This document shows, piece by piece, positions 12,601 through 21,074 of a stretch of 64,000 nucleotides of DNA. Source of the DNA: CAWEDP01 sp963807925 (GTDB lineage Bacteria; Acidobacteriota; Vicinamibacteria; Vicinamibacterales; CAVVIG01); contig CAWEDP010000001.1 of assembly GCA_963807925.1 (NCBI GenBank), positions 372,001-436,000 of the forward strand, read 5' to 3'. The notes beneath the pieces were generated by a model. It did not search any database and was not told where the DNA came from. It was given only the letters and a program-made list of their open reading frames with translations. Position 1 is the stretch's first letter; each line of letters opens with the position of its first letter. Both the position numbers and the translations under genes were made by a program.

Positions 12601-12963
12601 ATGATCAAGCTGCTGCTGAAGCTCGCCGTGGCGGCCTTCGTCGCGAACGCGACGTGGCGGATCGGCTCCGCGTACCTGCGCCACTACAAGTTCGAGGACG
12701 CCACCGCCCAGGTCGCCCAGTACGGCGCGGAGAAAAGCACGGCCGAGCTGCGGACCCGTGTCCTGGAGCTGGCCTCGAACTACGACATCCCCCTGGGCGA
12801 GGATGCGATGACGATCGCGCGCGACGATCGGAACCACACCTTCGTCGACGCCTCGTACCAGCTGCCCATCGATCTGCTCCCCGGCTACCGCTATTCCTGG
12901 CCGTTCACGGTGCACGTGGACGTCTTCTCGATTCCCGCCGCCCGTCCCCTATCGCCCCGCTGA
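12601..12963 (+). CDS. Small membrane-anchored protein of unknown function
   Basis: About 120 residues: a hydrophobic N-terminal anchor (MIKLLLKLAVAAFVANATW) followed by a soluble, probably periplasmic domain with YGAEKSTAELRTRVLELA and a C-terminal beta-rich part ending near YRYSWPFTVHVDVFSIP. The overall plan (anchor plus short domain, next to lepB) recalls DUF4845-like proteins, but I do not recognise it with certainty. An in-frame GTG at 12583 would add six residues; the ATG at 12601 is preferred because it opens the signal anchor. It closely follows lepB, and its 3' end overlaps the convergent cyclodeaminase-family gene by 15 bases. Confidence 0.7.
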   Translation: MIKLLLKLAVAAFVANATWRIGSAYLRHYKFEDATAQVAQYGAEKSTAELRTRVLELASNYDIPLGEDAMTIARDDRNHTFVDASYQLPIDLLPGYRYSWPFTVHVDVFSIPAARPLSPR

Positions 12964-13527
12964 CGCCTCCCGCGCCGCCGCCGCGGCGGCCGCCGCCCGA
13001 TCGGCGAGGTGACGGACGTCCGCGCGCAACTGATCGGCCGACGTGGCCTCCGGCATCATGCGGAGGTTGTCGAGGGCACTCGAGCGCGCGCCCGCGAAGC
13101 CGGCGACCACGAGCTCGATGCCCACGTGGACGTCGCTCAGGGCGATCCGGCGACAGCGGGACGCGACGGTCGGACCGAGAATCAGCGCCGCGAGCGACCA
13201 GTGCATCACGAGCAGCGGCACGTCGGTCGCCGCCCTGATCGCCTCCTGCCGCTCGGCGTCGCGGGCGGAGAGCACGCGGGCGTAGGCGGACGCGTCGGTG
13301 TCGATCGCGTCTGCGAGATGCTGCTGGAGCAGGCCGAGGGCGGTAATGGCGTCGCCGAGAACCACGCGGTCGCTCGCGTCGAGCCGCGCGCGCGGGAGGC
13401 GCGCGCCCATCATCAGGAGCGACACGCCGACGGCCGAGGCGAGCGCCGATGCCGAGCCGCCCGCCGGCGTCGGCGCGGCCGCGGCGAACGCCGACAGGAC
13501 CTCCCGCAGCGGAGCGTCGATCAGCAT
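12949..13527 (-). CDS. Cyclodeaminase/cyclohydrolase family protein (FTCD C-domain)
   Basis: 192-residue all-helical protein of the formiminotetrahydrofolate cyclodeaminase/methenyl-THF cyclohydrolase family, which acts on one-carbon folates. The signature PTPAGGSASALASAVGVSL lies at residues 19-37, and the DTDASAYARVLSA segment near 98-110 is also typical. It is shorter than characterised FchA proteins (about 205) but looks complete. It stands at the end of the run that includes glyA, the serine/glycine one-carbon enzyme, so a folate role fits the context. The substrate is not proven by sequence. Confidence 0.83.
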   Translation of the reverse strand: MLIDAPLREVLSAFAAAAPTPAGGSASALASAVGVSLLMMGARLPRARLDASDRVVLGDAITALGLLQQHLADAIDTDASAYARVLSARDAERQEAIRAATDVPLLVMHWSLAALILGPTVASRCRRIALSDVHVGIELVVAGFAGARSSALDNLRMMPEATSADQLRADVRHLADRAAAAAAAAREASAGR

Positions 13528-13532
13528 GGCCT

Positions 13533-13814
13533 TTACAGGTTCAGCGCGCGCCTCACGTGCGCGGCCGTCGTGCCTTCGACGGCGACACGCTTGTGACGCG
13601 AGTGTTCACCGCTCAGGATCCGGACCGCACGGACCGGGACGCCGAGCGTGCGCGCCACCCACGTGACGAGCGCGTCGTTGGCGGCGCCGCCGACCGGCGG
13701 GGCCGCGAGCCGCAGGAGGAGCGCATCCCCGCGCGTGCCGTCGAGCTGGGTCCTGCGCGCTCGAGGAATCACGCGGACGGCGACCTCGACGCCCGCCGCT
13801 GTCTCGGTGATCAC
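13533..13814 (-). CDS. DUF167 (YggU) family protein
   Basis: 93-residue member of the UPF0235/DUF167 family, a small alpha/beta fold of unknown function. Family features are VRVIPRARRTQLDG at the start, LLLRLAAPPVGGAANDAL in the middle and the RILSGEHSRHKRVAVEG stretch near the end. GTG 13814 begins the open frame. It lies 19 bases after divIVA and 5 bases before the cyclodeaminase-family gene, and the yggS-divIVA-DUF167 cluster is common in other bacteria. Confidence 0.87.
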   Translation of the reverse strand: MITETAAGVEVAVRVIPRARRTQLDGTRGDALLLRLAAPPVGGAANDALVTWVARTLGVPVRAVRILSGEHSRHKRVAVEGTTAAHVRRALNL

Positions 13815-13833
13815 TCTCTCAGCGCGCCCCGGT

Positions 13834-14376
13834 TCACCGGTTCGCCGCGCGCGGCGCCTCGTCGGCCGCCAGCCCTTCGATGAGCTGCCGCGGGCGGTGC
13901 ACGAGGATCTTCTCGTCGGTCCGCCGATCGTTTTCGCGCACGTAGTCCAGCGTGCCGCGCAGCGCGAGGATGGTGGACTCGAGCGAGGTCTCCGCCTGCC
14001 GCCGCTTCAGCCTCAACCCGTCGATGTCGCGCTGCAGGTCCTCGGCGCGAAGCTCGGCCTGCTCGAGTACCAGCGTGGCGCGGTTCTCCGCGTCGTGGAG
14101 GATCCGCGCCGCTTCCTCGCGCGCGTGCTCCTTGATTTCGTCCGACAGCCGCTGCGCCGTCAGCAGGGTGTTCTGCAGGTTCCTTTCGTGCTCGCGATGC
14201 TCGGCCAGCAGCGCCTCCAGACGGGCGACCTCCTGCCGGAGCCTGTCGGTCTCCCGGAGCGCCTGCTCGTAGTCGTCGGCGGCGGCCAGGAGCAGCGAGG
14301 TGACCTCCACCTGGTCGAAGCCGCGGAAGCCGGTGCGAAAACGCTGATTTCGCAGGTCGAGGGGGCTTACGTTCAT
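13834..14376 (-). CDS. divIVA: DivIVA domain protein
   Basis: Cell-division/polarity scaffold of the DivIVA type. The N-terminal lipid-binding module is recognisable (MNVSPLDLRNQRFRTGFRGF then DQVEVTSLL), followed by a long, highly charged coiled coil from about residue 30 to 165. At 180 residues it is a typical length. It lies between yggS and DUF167, the same neighbourhood seen for divIVA in Gram-positive genomes, although yggT (ylmG) is absent here. In Gram-negative acidobacteria the exact role is unknown; polar or curved-membrane targeting is inferred from the family. Confidence 0.88.
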   Translation of the reverse strand: MNVSPLDLRNQRFRTGFRGFDQVEVTSLLLAAADDYEQALRETDRLRQEVARLEALLAEHREHERNLQNTLLTAQRLSDEIKEHAREEAARILHDAENRATLVLEQAELRAEDLQRDIDGLRLKRRQAETSLESTILALRGTLDYVRENDRRTDEKILVHRPRQLIEGLAADEAPRAANR

Positions 14377-14446
14377 GCGCGTTTCTTCTCCGGTTTGCTT
14401 ATCGGCCGATGGACCAATGGCCGACAGAGCTCCCGGGTGGAGCCGC

Positions 14447-15160
14447 TCAGGCCGGAAGGCGTGCCGGGCGGGTGCCGAAGATGGCCGTGCCGACGCGCAG
14501 CAGCGTGGCCCCCTCCTCGACCGCGACCTCGAAGTCGTGGCTCATGCCCATGGAGAGCTCGGACACCATCGACGAAGCAACCCCCCGATCCACGAGCCGA
14601 TCGCGCAACGACCGGAGCGCGCAGAAGTACGGGCGCGCCTCTTCGGGGCTGTCCACCGCGGGCGGCAACAGCATCAGACCGGTCAACCGGGAGCTGCGCC
14701 ACGCTTTCGCCGCCTCGACGATCGAGAAGACTTCGTCCTCCCGGGCGCCGTGCTTGGCGGCTTCGCCCGCGAGATCCACCTGGATCAGCAGCTCGATGTG
14801 ACGGCCCGCCGCCAGCGCGGCCTGATCGAGTCTGTCCGCAATCGGGACGCCGTCCACCGAGTGCACCACATCGAACGCCCCGGCCGCTTTTCGCGCCTTG
14901 TTCGTCTGGAGATGGCCGATGAGATGCCACCGCAGCTGCAGATCCCGCGTGGCGTCGATCTTCTGAAGCGCCTCCTGAACCTTGTTCTCGCCGAAATCGT
15001 GTTGATCGAAGTCGGCCGCCTCGCGGACGTCGGCCTCGTCGAACGTCTTGGAAACCGCGATGAGGCGGATGAGAGAGGGGTCGCGTCTGGTCCGATCGGC
15101 GGCGCGCGCGATGCGTTCGCGCACGCCGGCCAAGCGGGCCTGGAGCGCGGACAGACTCAC
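14447..15160 (-). CDS. yggS: YggS/PLPBP family pyridoxal phosphate homeostasis protein
   Basis: Single-domain PLP-binding TIM-barrel protein that keeps free PLP and amino/keto acid pools balanced; it is not known to be an enzyme. Lys38 in LIAVSKTF is the PLP-binding lysine. Other family motifs are DFGENKVQEALQK (54-66), WHLIGHLQTNK (79-89) and LSMGMSHDFEVAVEEGATLLR near the C-terminus. Length 237 is normal. The ATG overlaps the stop of the upstream TPR gene (ATGA), so the two are translationally coupled. Confidence 0.94.
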   Translation of the reverse strand: MSLSALQARLAGVRERIARAADRTRRDPSLIRLIAVSKTFDEADVREAADFDQHDFGENKVQEALQKIDATRDLQLRWHLIGHLQTNKARKAAGAFDVVHSVDGVPIADRLDQAALAAGRHIELLIQVDLAGEAAKHGAREDEVFSIVEAAKAWRSSRLTGLMLLPPAVDSPEEARPYFCALRSLRDRLVDRGVASSMVSELSMGMSHDFEVAVEEGATLLRVGTAIFGTRPARLPA

Positions 15161-16113
15161 TTCTTCAGCTGCGCGATGAGTCCTTTGGCCGTGGCGGCGT
15201 TCGGCCCGTCCGGCGCGAGCTTGAGATAGGCTTCGAACTCGGTGGCGGCACCGGCGAGGTTACCCTCGTTGACGAGCGCCATGCCCAGCTGATAGTGCGC
15301 TTCGGCGTGATTCGGGTTCGCCTGAATGGCGGACTCGAACGCCTTCTTGGCCTCGGCCACCTTGCCGCCGTTCCACAGCACGACGCCTTGATTGAAGAGG
15401 GCGTCGGCTCCGCCAGCGGCTCCACCGGGCGCGTTGAGCGTCGATGCGAGCTCGGCCGCCTTCGCGCTGGCTGTCGCCGCGTCGTCGAATTTCCGCTGCG
15501 CGTTGTACGTGCTGGCCAGGCCGGCGTACGCCTCCGCGTAGTCGGCCTTCTGCTCGATCGCCTTCTTGTAGTTGGTGACCGCGTTGTCGTAGTCCTTCTT
15601 CCTCTCGTAGTTGTAGCCGATGTTGTAGTAGCAGGCCGAGCAGGCAGGCTGCGCTTCGAGCGCCTTCTGGAAACCGGCGATGGCCTCGTCGTACTTGCCG
15701 GCATTGGACGCGGCGACGGCATCGTCCAGCACCTTGCGCAGCGCCGTGACGGCAGCCGCCTCGGCCGCGGAGTTCGCGGCGCCAAGGACGAGCTTCGCGG
15801 TGGCGGGCCGGCCCTGCGAAATCCGGACGTTCTGGGTAGCCGTCAGCTTGTCCTTTGTGGCCGTGACCTTGTAAGGGCCCGACGACAGGCCGATTTGCAG
15901 GAACTCGCCCTTCTTGTTGGTCTTCATGTCGAAGTGGCGGTTGGTGCCTTCGGCTTCGACGACGACGGTGGCGCCCTCGACCGGCTGGCCTGACGTGTCG
16001 GTCACGACGCCCTGCACGAGGCCCTGGGCGCCGGCCGGCCGCGACAAGGCGAGCGTGGCGAGCAACGCGCAGAAGATAGTGCCGACCGAACGGCCGTAGT
16101 GTCGGCGGACCAT
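15157..16113 (-). CDS. Secreted TPR protein with carboxypeptidase-regulatory-like domain
   Basis: 318 residues: signal peptide (hydrophobic to PAGAQ near 30), a beta-sandwich carboxypeptidase-regulatory-like domain (QGVVTDTSGQPVEGATVVV, about 33-105), a short linker, then four to five tetratricopeptide repeats, e.g. YDEAIAGFQKALEAQP and AEAHYQLGMALVNEGNLAGA. This combination is frequent in acidobacteria and suggests a periplasmic or surface protein that binds partners, but no function is established. A strong Shine-Dalgarno (AGAGGAGGAAGG) precedes the ATG. Two Cys in PACSACYYN could form a disulphide. The 3' end overlaps yggS by 4 bases. Confidence 0.86.
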   Translation of the reverse strand: MVRRHYGRSVGTIFCALLATLALSRPAGAQGLVQGVVTDTSGQPVEGATVVVEAEGTNRHFDMKTNKKGEFLQIGLSSGPYKVTATKDKLTATQNVRISQGRPATAKLVLGAANSAAEAAAVTALRKVLDDAVAASNAGKYDEAIAGFQKALEAQPACSACYYNIGYNYERKKDYDNAVTNYKKAIEQKADYAEAYAGLASTYNAQRKFDDAATASAKAAELASTLNAPGGAAGGADALFNQGVVLWNGGKVAEAKKAFESAIQANPNHAEAHYQLGMALVNEGNLAGAATEFEAYLKLAPDGPNAATAKGLIAQLKK

Positions 16114-16157
16114 GACCTTCCTCCTCTGAAAGCTACGACAAAAGCGTAAAGGGTAGT

Positions 16158-18194
16158 TTACCTAAAGTCTGCCAAAAACGCTGCGACGCGCGCGAGGTCG
16201 TGGACCGCCGGCGCCGGCGGCAGCGACGCCATGAACCGACGGCCGTAGCCCTTGGTGCGCAGCCGCGGGTCGAGAACCGCGAGCACGCCGCGATCGCCGC
16301 GATGGCGGATCAGCCGGCCGAGTCCCTGCTGCAGCGCGAGAATCGCCAGCGGAACCTGATACTCGTCGAATGGCTCGCCGCCACACCGCCGGATCGCCTC
16401 GATCCGCGCCGCCGTGACCGGATCGGCCGGCGAGGCGAACGGCAGCTTGTCGACGATGACGCAACTGAGCGCGTCGCCGACGACGTCAACGCCCTGCCAG
16501 AAGCTCGAGGTGGCGAAGAGGACGGCATGCGGCGTCTCGCGGAACTGGCGCAGGAGCTGGGTACGCGGCGCCGTGCCCTGCACGAGAAGAGGGTAGTCGA
16601 CGGTCGTCTCGGCAAGGGCCTGGACCTCGCGGAGCATCGAGTAGCTGGTGAACAGGACGAAGGCCCGCCCCTCGGTGCGCCTGAGAATCTCGACGATTTC
16701 GCGTCCGGCGGCCATCGCGAAAGACGGCGATCGCGGGTCGGGCATCTGCGGCGGCAGGTACAGAATCGCTTGCTGCGCGTAATCGAATTCGGACGGCAGG
16801 CGGAGCTCGGACGCTCGCGCGATCCCGAGCCTGTCACGGATGTAATCGAACCGGCCGTCGACAGCCAGCGTGGCCGACGTCAGTACCGTCGTGCGGAACC
16901 GGTCGAACAACACCTCGCGGATGATTCTCGAGACGTTGATCGGCGCGGCCCGCAGGAACACGCCCCGGCCGCGAAACTCGACGAAGTAGACGTAATCGGC
17001 GTCGCCGGCGCGGACGAGCATGCGCAGGTCGTCGCGCACTTCTCCCGCGCGCCGCGACAGCGCTCTCACCTCGTCGGCGCCAGGCGGACGGTCGTCCGCG
17101 GCCTCGTCGGGCGCCGCGCGGTGGGCCGTCAGGGCGAGCGTCGATTCCAGCAGATCGAGCGCGCCGCTCAGATGGGCTGCCGCGTCGCAGGCGCCTGCCA
17201 GCGTCCGGTCGGTCGCGCGGACGCGTTCCTCCTGTCGCGGACGTCCCTGGCCCCGATGCCCAAGCGCCAGGTCCGTGAAGAAGGCCCGGGCCCGGTCCCG
17301 GAGCCGCTCGACCGTCTTGGTGAGCTCCAGCATCGCGTTCCGGTCGGCCGGGTGGCCGGCGGCGATCAGCCGTTCGACGTCGCGCGCGAGGTCCTCGACG
17401 CGATGATTGCTGAGGCTGACCCCGAAGTACTGCGTCGCCACGTCTTCGAGCTGGTGCGCCTCGTCGATGACGGCGTGCTGGCAGGCGGGGATGACCTCGC
17501 CGTACGCGTTCTGGCGCACCGATGCATCGGCGCACAGCAGATGATGATTGACGATCACCAGGTCGGCCGCCGCGGCCCGCTGGCGCATGCGCGTGACGAA
17601 GCACTCGTCGTAGCGCGGACACTCGGCGCCGAGGCACGTCTCGGCCGCCGCGGACACGTCCTTCCAGAACGGCAGATCCTCGGGCAGGTCCTCGAGCTCC
17701 GCCCGATCGCCGATGTCGGTGGTCCGCGACCACTCGGCGACCATGTGGAGGAAGACATCGCCGCCCGCTGGGGCTTCCGCCGCCTGGTCCACGAGCTGGT
17801 CGAGCCGGTGCAGACAGAGGTAGTTGGCGCGACCCTTCATGCAGGTGGCGGTGAACGGCACGCCGAGCGTGTCGCGCAGCGCGGGGACATCCTTGAAATA
17901 GATCTGTTCCTGGAGGTTCTTGGTGCCCGTGGACACGAGAGTCCGCTGTCGGCTCAGGATGGCCGGCGCCAGGTATGCGAGGGTCTTGCCGGTGCCGGTG
18001 CCCGCCTCCGCGAGAACAATCCCGCCCTGGTCGAAAGCGTCGGCCACCGCGGCGGCCATGTCGCGCTGGCTCGGCCGGGCCTCGAACCCCGGAAGCGCGC
18101 GCGCCAGCGGCCCGCCGGCCGCGAAGACCGCGGTCACGCGCTGCCGCAGCGTCGCGGCGCCGGCTAGTCCGGGTACAGCGGGAATGTCCGGCAC
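16158..18194 (-). CDS. DinG/YoaA-like Fe-S ATP-dependent DNA helicase
   Basis: XPD-type superfamily 2 helicase (5' to 3' in characterised members) that resolves damaged or structured DNA. The 678 residues show Walker A AEAGTGTGKT (62-71), candidate iron-sulfur ligands C118, C127, C187, C192 and C198 (CLGAECPRYDEC), the NHHLL motif near 216, DEAH at 244-247, and the C-terminal motifs SFWQGVDVVGD and QGLGRLIRHRGD. Assignment to DinG versus YoaA is not possible by eye. The start overlaps the end of glyA by 31 bases, so it sits in the rpiB-glyA operon. Confidence 0.92.
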   Translation of the reverse strand: MPDIPAVPGLAGAATLRQRVTAVFAAGGPLARALPGFEARPSQRDMAAAVADAFDQGGIVLAEAGTGTGKTLAYLAPAILSRQRTLVSTGTKNLQEQIYFKDVPALRDTLGVPFTATCMKGRANYLCLHRLDQLVDQAAEAPAGGDVFLHMVAEWSRTTDIGDRAELEDLPEDLPFWKDVSAAAETCLGAECPRYDECFVTRMRQRAAAADLVIVNHHLLCADASVRQNAYGEVIPACQHAVIDEAHQLEDVATQYFGVSLSNHRVEDLARDVERLIAAGHPADRNAMLELTKTVERLRDRARAFFTDLALGHRGQGRPRQEERVRATDRTLAGACDAAAHLSGALDLLESTLALTAHRAAPDEAADDRPPGADEVRALSRRAGEVRDDLRMLVRAGDADYVYFVEFRGRGVFLRAAPINVSRIIREVLFDRFRTTVLTSATLAVDGRFDYIRDRLGIARASELRLPSEFDYAQQAILYLPPQMPDPRSPSFAMAAGREIVEILRRTEGRAFVLFTSYSMLREVQALAETTVDYPLLVQGTAPRTQLLRQFRETPHAVLFATSSFWQGVDVVGDALSCVIVDKLPFASPADPVTAARIEAIRRCGGEPFDEYQVPLAILALQQGLGRLIRHRGDRGVLAVLDPRLRTKGYGRRFMASLPPAPAVHDLARVAAFLADFR

Positions 18195-19420
18195 AGCGCC
18201 TCGACCTCGGCGCGGATCATCGCGAGGGCGCGGTCGTCCTCCGGCGTCCGGAGCGCGCGGGCAATCAGATCGCCGATGGCCTCCATCTCGCGCTCGCGCA
18301 TGCCGCGCGTGGTGACGGCCGGCGTGCCGATGCGGATGCCGCTGGCGACGAGGGGGGGATTACGGTCGAACGGAATGGCGTTCTTGTTGACGGTGATGCC
18401 CGCCTGTCCGAGCGCCGCCTCGGCAAGCTTCCCGGTGAGACCTTTTGAGAACACGTCGACGAGCATCAGGTGGTTGTCCGTACCGCCGCTCACGAGGCGC
18501 CAGCCCTGGGACGAGAGGACGTCGGCGAGCCGCCGGGCGTTCGCCACAATCTGGCGTTGATAGTCGGCGAAGGCCGGTTCCGCGGCCTCTTTGAAGCACA
18601 CCGCCTTGGCCGCGATCACGTGGACGAGCGGCCCGCCCTGCAGGCCGGGGAAGACGTTCCTGTCGAGCTCCTTCGCGAACGACTCACGGCACAGCACGGC
18701 GCCGCCCCGCGGTCCCCTGAGCGTCTTGTGCGTCGTCGTGGTGACGAAGTCGGAGTGCGGCACCGGCGTCGGGTGAAGGCCAGCCGCCACCAGGCCGGCG
18801 ATATGCGCCATGTCGGTCATCACCGCCGCGCCGACGCGATCGGCGGCGGCGCGCACGCGGGCGAAGTCGAACGCACGGGGATAGGCGCTCGCTCCGACGA
18901 TGATCATCTTCGGGCGGTGCTCGTCGGCGAGCCGATCGAGCTCGTCGTAGTCGATACGCTCGTCGGCCCTGCTGACGCCGTAGGGCACGATCGTGAACAG
19001 CCGGCCGGAGAAGTTGAGCGCGTGTCCGTGTGTCAGGTGACCGCCGTGCGCCAGGTTCATGCCGAGCACCGTGTCGCCCGGCTTGAGCACCGCAAAGTAG
19101 ACCGCCATGTTGGCCTGGGTGCCGGAGTGCGGCTGCACGTTCGCGTGCTCGGCGCCGAAGAGCGCCTTCAACCAATCGATGGCCCGCTGCTCGACCACGT
19201 CGACCCACTCGCAGCCGCCGTAGTAGCGGCGGCCGGGGTACCCCTCGGCGTACTTGTTGGTGAGAACCAATCCGGCGGCTTCGAGGACCGCCCGGCTCAC
19301 GAAGTTCTCCGACGCGATCAGCTCCAGGCCGTCGTTCTGGCGGTGCCGTTCGCTGCGGATGGCCGCCGCGATTTCCGGATCGGTGTCGGCGAGCGTGCGC
19401 CACATCGGAGCCCCACTCAC
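18164..19420 (-). CDS. glyA: Serine hydroxymethyltransferase
   Basis: PLP enzyme that converts serine and tetrahydrofolate to glycine and 5,10-methylene-THF, the main one-carbon source. The 418 residues include LIASENFVS (35-43), YAEGYPGRRYYGG (57-69), the PLP lysine K232 in TTTTHKTLRGPRGG, and the glycine-rich VFPGLQGGP segment. GTG 19420 opens the frame 3 bases after rpiB; an internal ATG at 19405 is also possible. The downstream helicase gene overlaps its end. The rpiB-glyA pairing is seen in many bacteria. Confidence 0.97.
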   Translation of the reverse strand: MSGAPMWRTLADTDPEIAAAIRSERHRQNDGLELIASENFVSRAVLEAAGLVLTNKYAEGYPGRRYYGGCEWVDVVEQRAIDWLKALFGAEHANVQPHSGTQANMAVYFAVLKPGDTVLGMNLAHGGHLTHGHALNFSGRLFTIVPYGVSRADERIDYDELDRLADEHRPKMIIVGASAYPRAFDFARVRAAADRVGAAVMTDMAHIAGLVAAGLHPTPVPHSDFVTTTTHKTLRGPRGGAVLCRESFAKELDRNVFPGLQGGPLVHVIAAKAVCFKEAAEPAFADYQRQIVANARRLADVLSSQGWRLVSGGTDNHLMLVDVFSKGLTGKLAEAALGQAGITVNKNAIPFDRNPPLVASGIRIGTPAVTTRGMREREMEAIGDLIARALRTPEDDRALAMIRAEVEALCRTFPLYPD

Positions 19421-19423
19421 GCG

Positions 19424-19873
19424 TCAGGCTCCCGGCCGGATTTCGGCGTCACGAATCTGCGCGAGGCGCCGCGCGTGCCGGCCGCCGTGAAAGGAGGTGG
19501 CGAGCCAGACCGTGACGATTTCGTCCGCCAGGCCGTAGCCGACGATGCGGCCGCCCATCGAGAGCACGTTGGCGTCATTGTGCTCGCGGGACAGCCGCGC
19601 GGTGTAGAGATCGTTGCACAACGCGGCGCGCACTCCAGCCACCTTGTTGGCGGCAATCTGCTCGCCCTGGCCGCTTCCGCCGAAGACCATGCCGCAGTCG
19701 GCGCGCCCCTCGGCGACCGCCCGCGCGACGCTGAAACAGATCGGCGGGTAATCGACGGGCGCTTCGCTGTCGGTGCCCTGATCGTCGATCGTATGGCCGA
19801 GCGCGAGCAGTGTCCGCTTCAGATGTTCTTTGAGAAGAAAGCCCGCGTGGTCGGCGCCAATCGCGATGCGCAC
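19424..19873 (-). CDS. rpiB: Ribose-5-phosphate isomerase B
   Basis: Interconverts ribose 5-phosphate and ribulose 5-phosphate in the pentose phosphate pathway. The 149 residues show GADHAG (7-12), DYPP (41-44), FGGSGQGEQIAANK (64-77) and a C-terminal GGRHARRLAQI. The position of the E. coli catalytic Cys66 is Gly here; instead the sequence matches the mycobacterial-type GGSGxGEQIAANK, in which a Glu (E71 here) serves as base. The gene is divergent from the rRNA methyltransferase across a short shared promoter region (TACAAT/TATAGT on this strand just upstream). Confidence 0.93.
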   Translation of the reverse strand: MRIAIGADHAGFLLKEHLKRTLLALGHTIDDQGTDSEAPVDYPPICFSVARAVAEGRADCGMVFGGSGQGEQIAANKVAGVRAALCNDLYTARLSREHNDANVLSMGGRIVGYGLADEIVTVWLATSFHGGRHARRLAQIRDAEIRPGA

Positions 19874-19901
19874 GGTCCAGCGATTGTACTATAGGGTCGT
19901 C

Positions 19902-21074
19902 TTGACCACATCGCCGCCGACCGTCGTGATCACGTCGCGGGGAGAAGCGCGCGTGCGCGGCGGACACGCGTGGGTGTATCGCAGCGATCTTGTCGACGTG
20001 CGCGCCGCCGGCGGCGACATCGTGGCGGTGCGGGGATCCGGCGGGCGGGCGATCGGCATCGCCTGTTTCAGCGATCGATCGCAGATTGCCATCCGGATGC
20101 TGGCGAGAGGCGCCGAGCCGGGCGACGCGGCGGGGCTGATCGAACGGCGGCTCGACGCCGCGATCGACTACCGCCGGGCGCTGGCCATCGATGCGACCGC
20201 CTATCGGCTGATCCACGGCGAGGGCGATCTGCTTCCCTCGCTCGTCGTGGATCGGTACGGGGACTATCTCGTGGTGCAGACGCTGTCGCAGGCAACCGAT
20301 CGGCTGCTCCCCTTCGTCGTGAGCGCGCTTGCCGAACGGCTGCAGCCGCTCGGCATCCTCGCGAGAAACGATCCGAGCGCACGCAGCCTCGAGGGGCTCG
20401 AGCGCCGCGTCGACGTGCTCGCTGGCGAGATTCCCGAGCGCGTCCACGTGATCGAGCTCGGGATCGAGTACGAGGTCGATCTGCGCCGCGGCCAGAAAAC
20501 GGGGCTCTTTCTGGATCAGCGGGAGAACCGTGCCGCGGCTGCCGGCTATGCGCGTGGACGCGTGCTCGACTGTTTCAGCTACAACGGCGGATTCGCCCTG
20601 ACGCTCGGCCGCCGGTCGGACAGCGTCATCGCGTACGACATCTCGGAGGACGCCGTCGCGCGCCTTCGCGCCAACGCGTCGCGAAACGGGGTCGCCGTGG
20701 ACGCGCGGGTGGGGAACGCCTTCGACGAGCTGCGCGGCCTCGAGCGGCTCGGCGAGCGGTTCGACACGATCGTACTCGACCCGCCGGCGTTCGCGAAGAA
20801 TCGCGCGGCGGTGCCGAAGGCCAGGGCCGGGTACAAGGAGATCAATCTGCGGGCGCTGCGGTTGCTGCGTCCGGGCGGGTTCCTGATCACCTGCAGCTGC
20901 TCGTATCACGTGAATGAAGCGCTGTTTGGCGAGATCGTGTCCGACGCCGCCGCCGACGCGCAGGCCGACGTCGCGGTCGTGGAAAAGCGGATGCAGGGGC
21001 GCGATCATCCGGTCCTGCTCGGGGTGCCCGAGACCTACTACCTGAAATGCTTCATTCTGCGGAAGATCCCGTGA
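19902..21074 (+). CDS. Class I SAM-dependent rRNA methyltransferase (RlmI-like)
   Basis: PUA-domain plus Rossmann methyltransferase of the RlmI/RlmK family that modifies a cytosine of 23S rRNA. The N-terminal PUA part spans about residues 8-90 (VITSRGEARVRGGHAWVYRSD). The SAM site is VLDCFSYNGGFAL near 221-233 and the catalytic motif is VLDPPAFAKN near 291-300; the C-terminal CSCSYHV is also typical. The start is uncertain: TTG 19902 (390 residues) lies 10 bases after the -10-like TACTAT, while GTG 19926 is the alternative. The stop TGA overlaps the GTG of the broken alkD gene (GTGA). Confidence 0.89.
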   Translation: MTTSPPTVVITSRGEARVRGGHAWVYRSDLVDVRAAGGDIVAVRGSGGRAIGIACFSDRSQIAIRMLARGAEPGDAAGLIERRLDAAIDYRRALAIDATAYRLIHGEGDLLPSLVVDRYGDYLVVQTLSQATDRLLPFVVSALAERLQPLGILARNDPSARSLEGLERRVDVLAGEIPERVHVIELGIEYEVDLRRGQKTGLFLDQRENRAAAAGYARGRVLDCFSYNGGFALTLGRRSDSVIAYDISEDAVARLRANASRNGVAVDARVGNAFDELRGLERLGERFDTIVLDPPAFAKNRAAVPKARAGYKEINLRALRLLRPGGFLITCSCSYHVNEALFGEIVSDAAADAQADVAVVEKRMQGRDHPVLLGVPETYYLKCFILRKIP

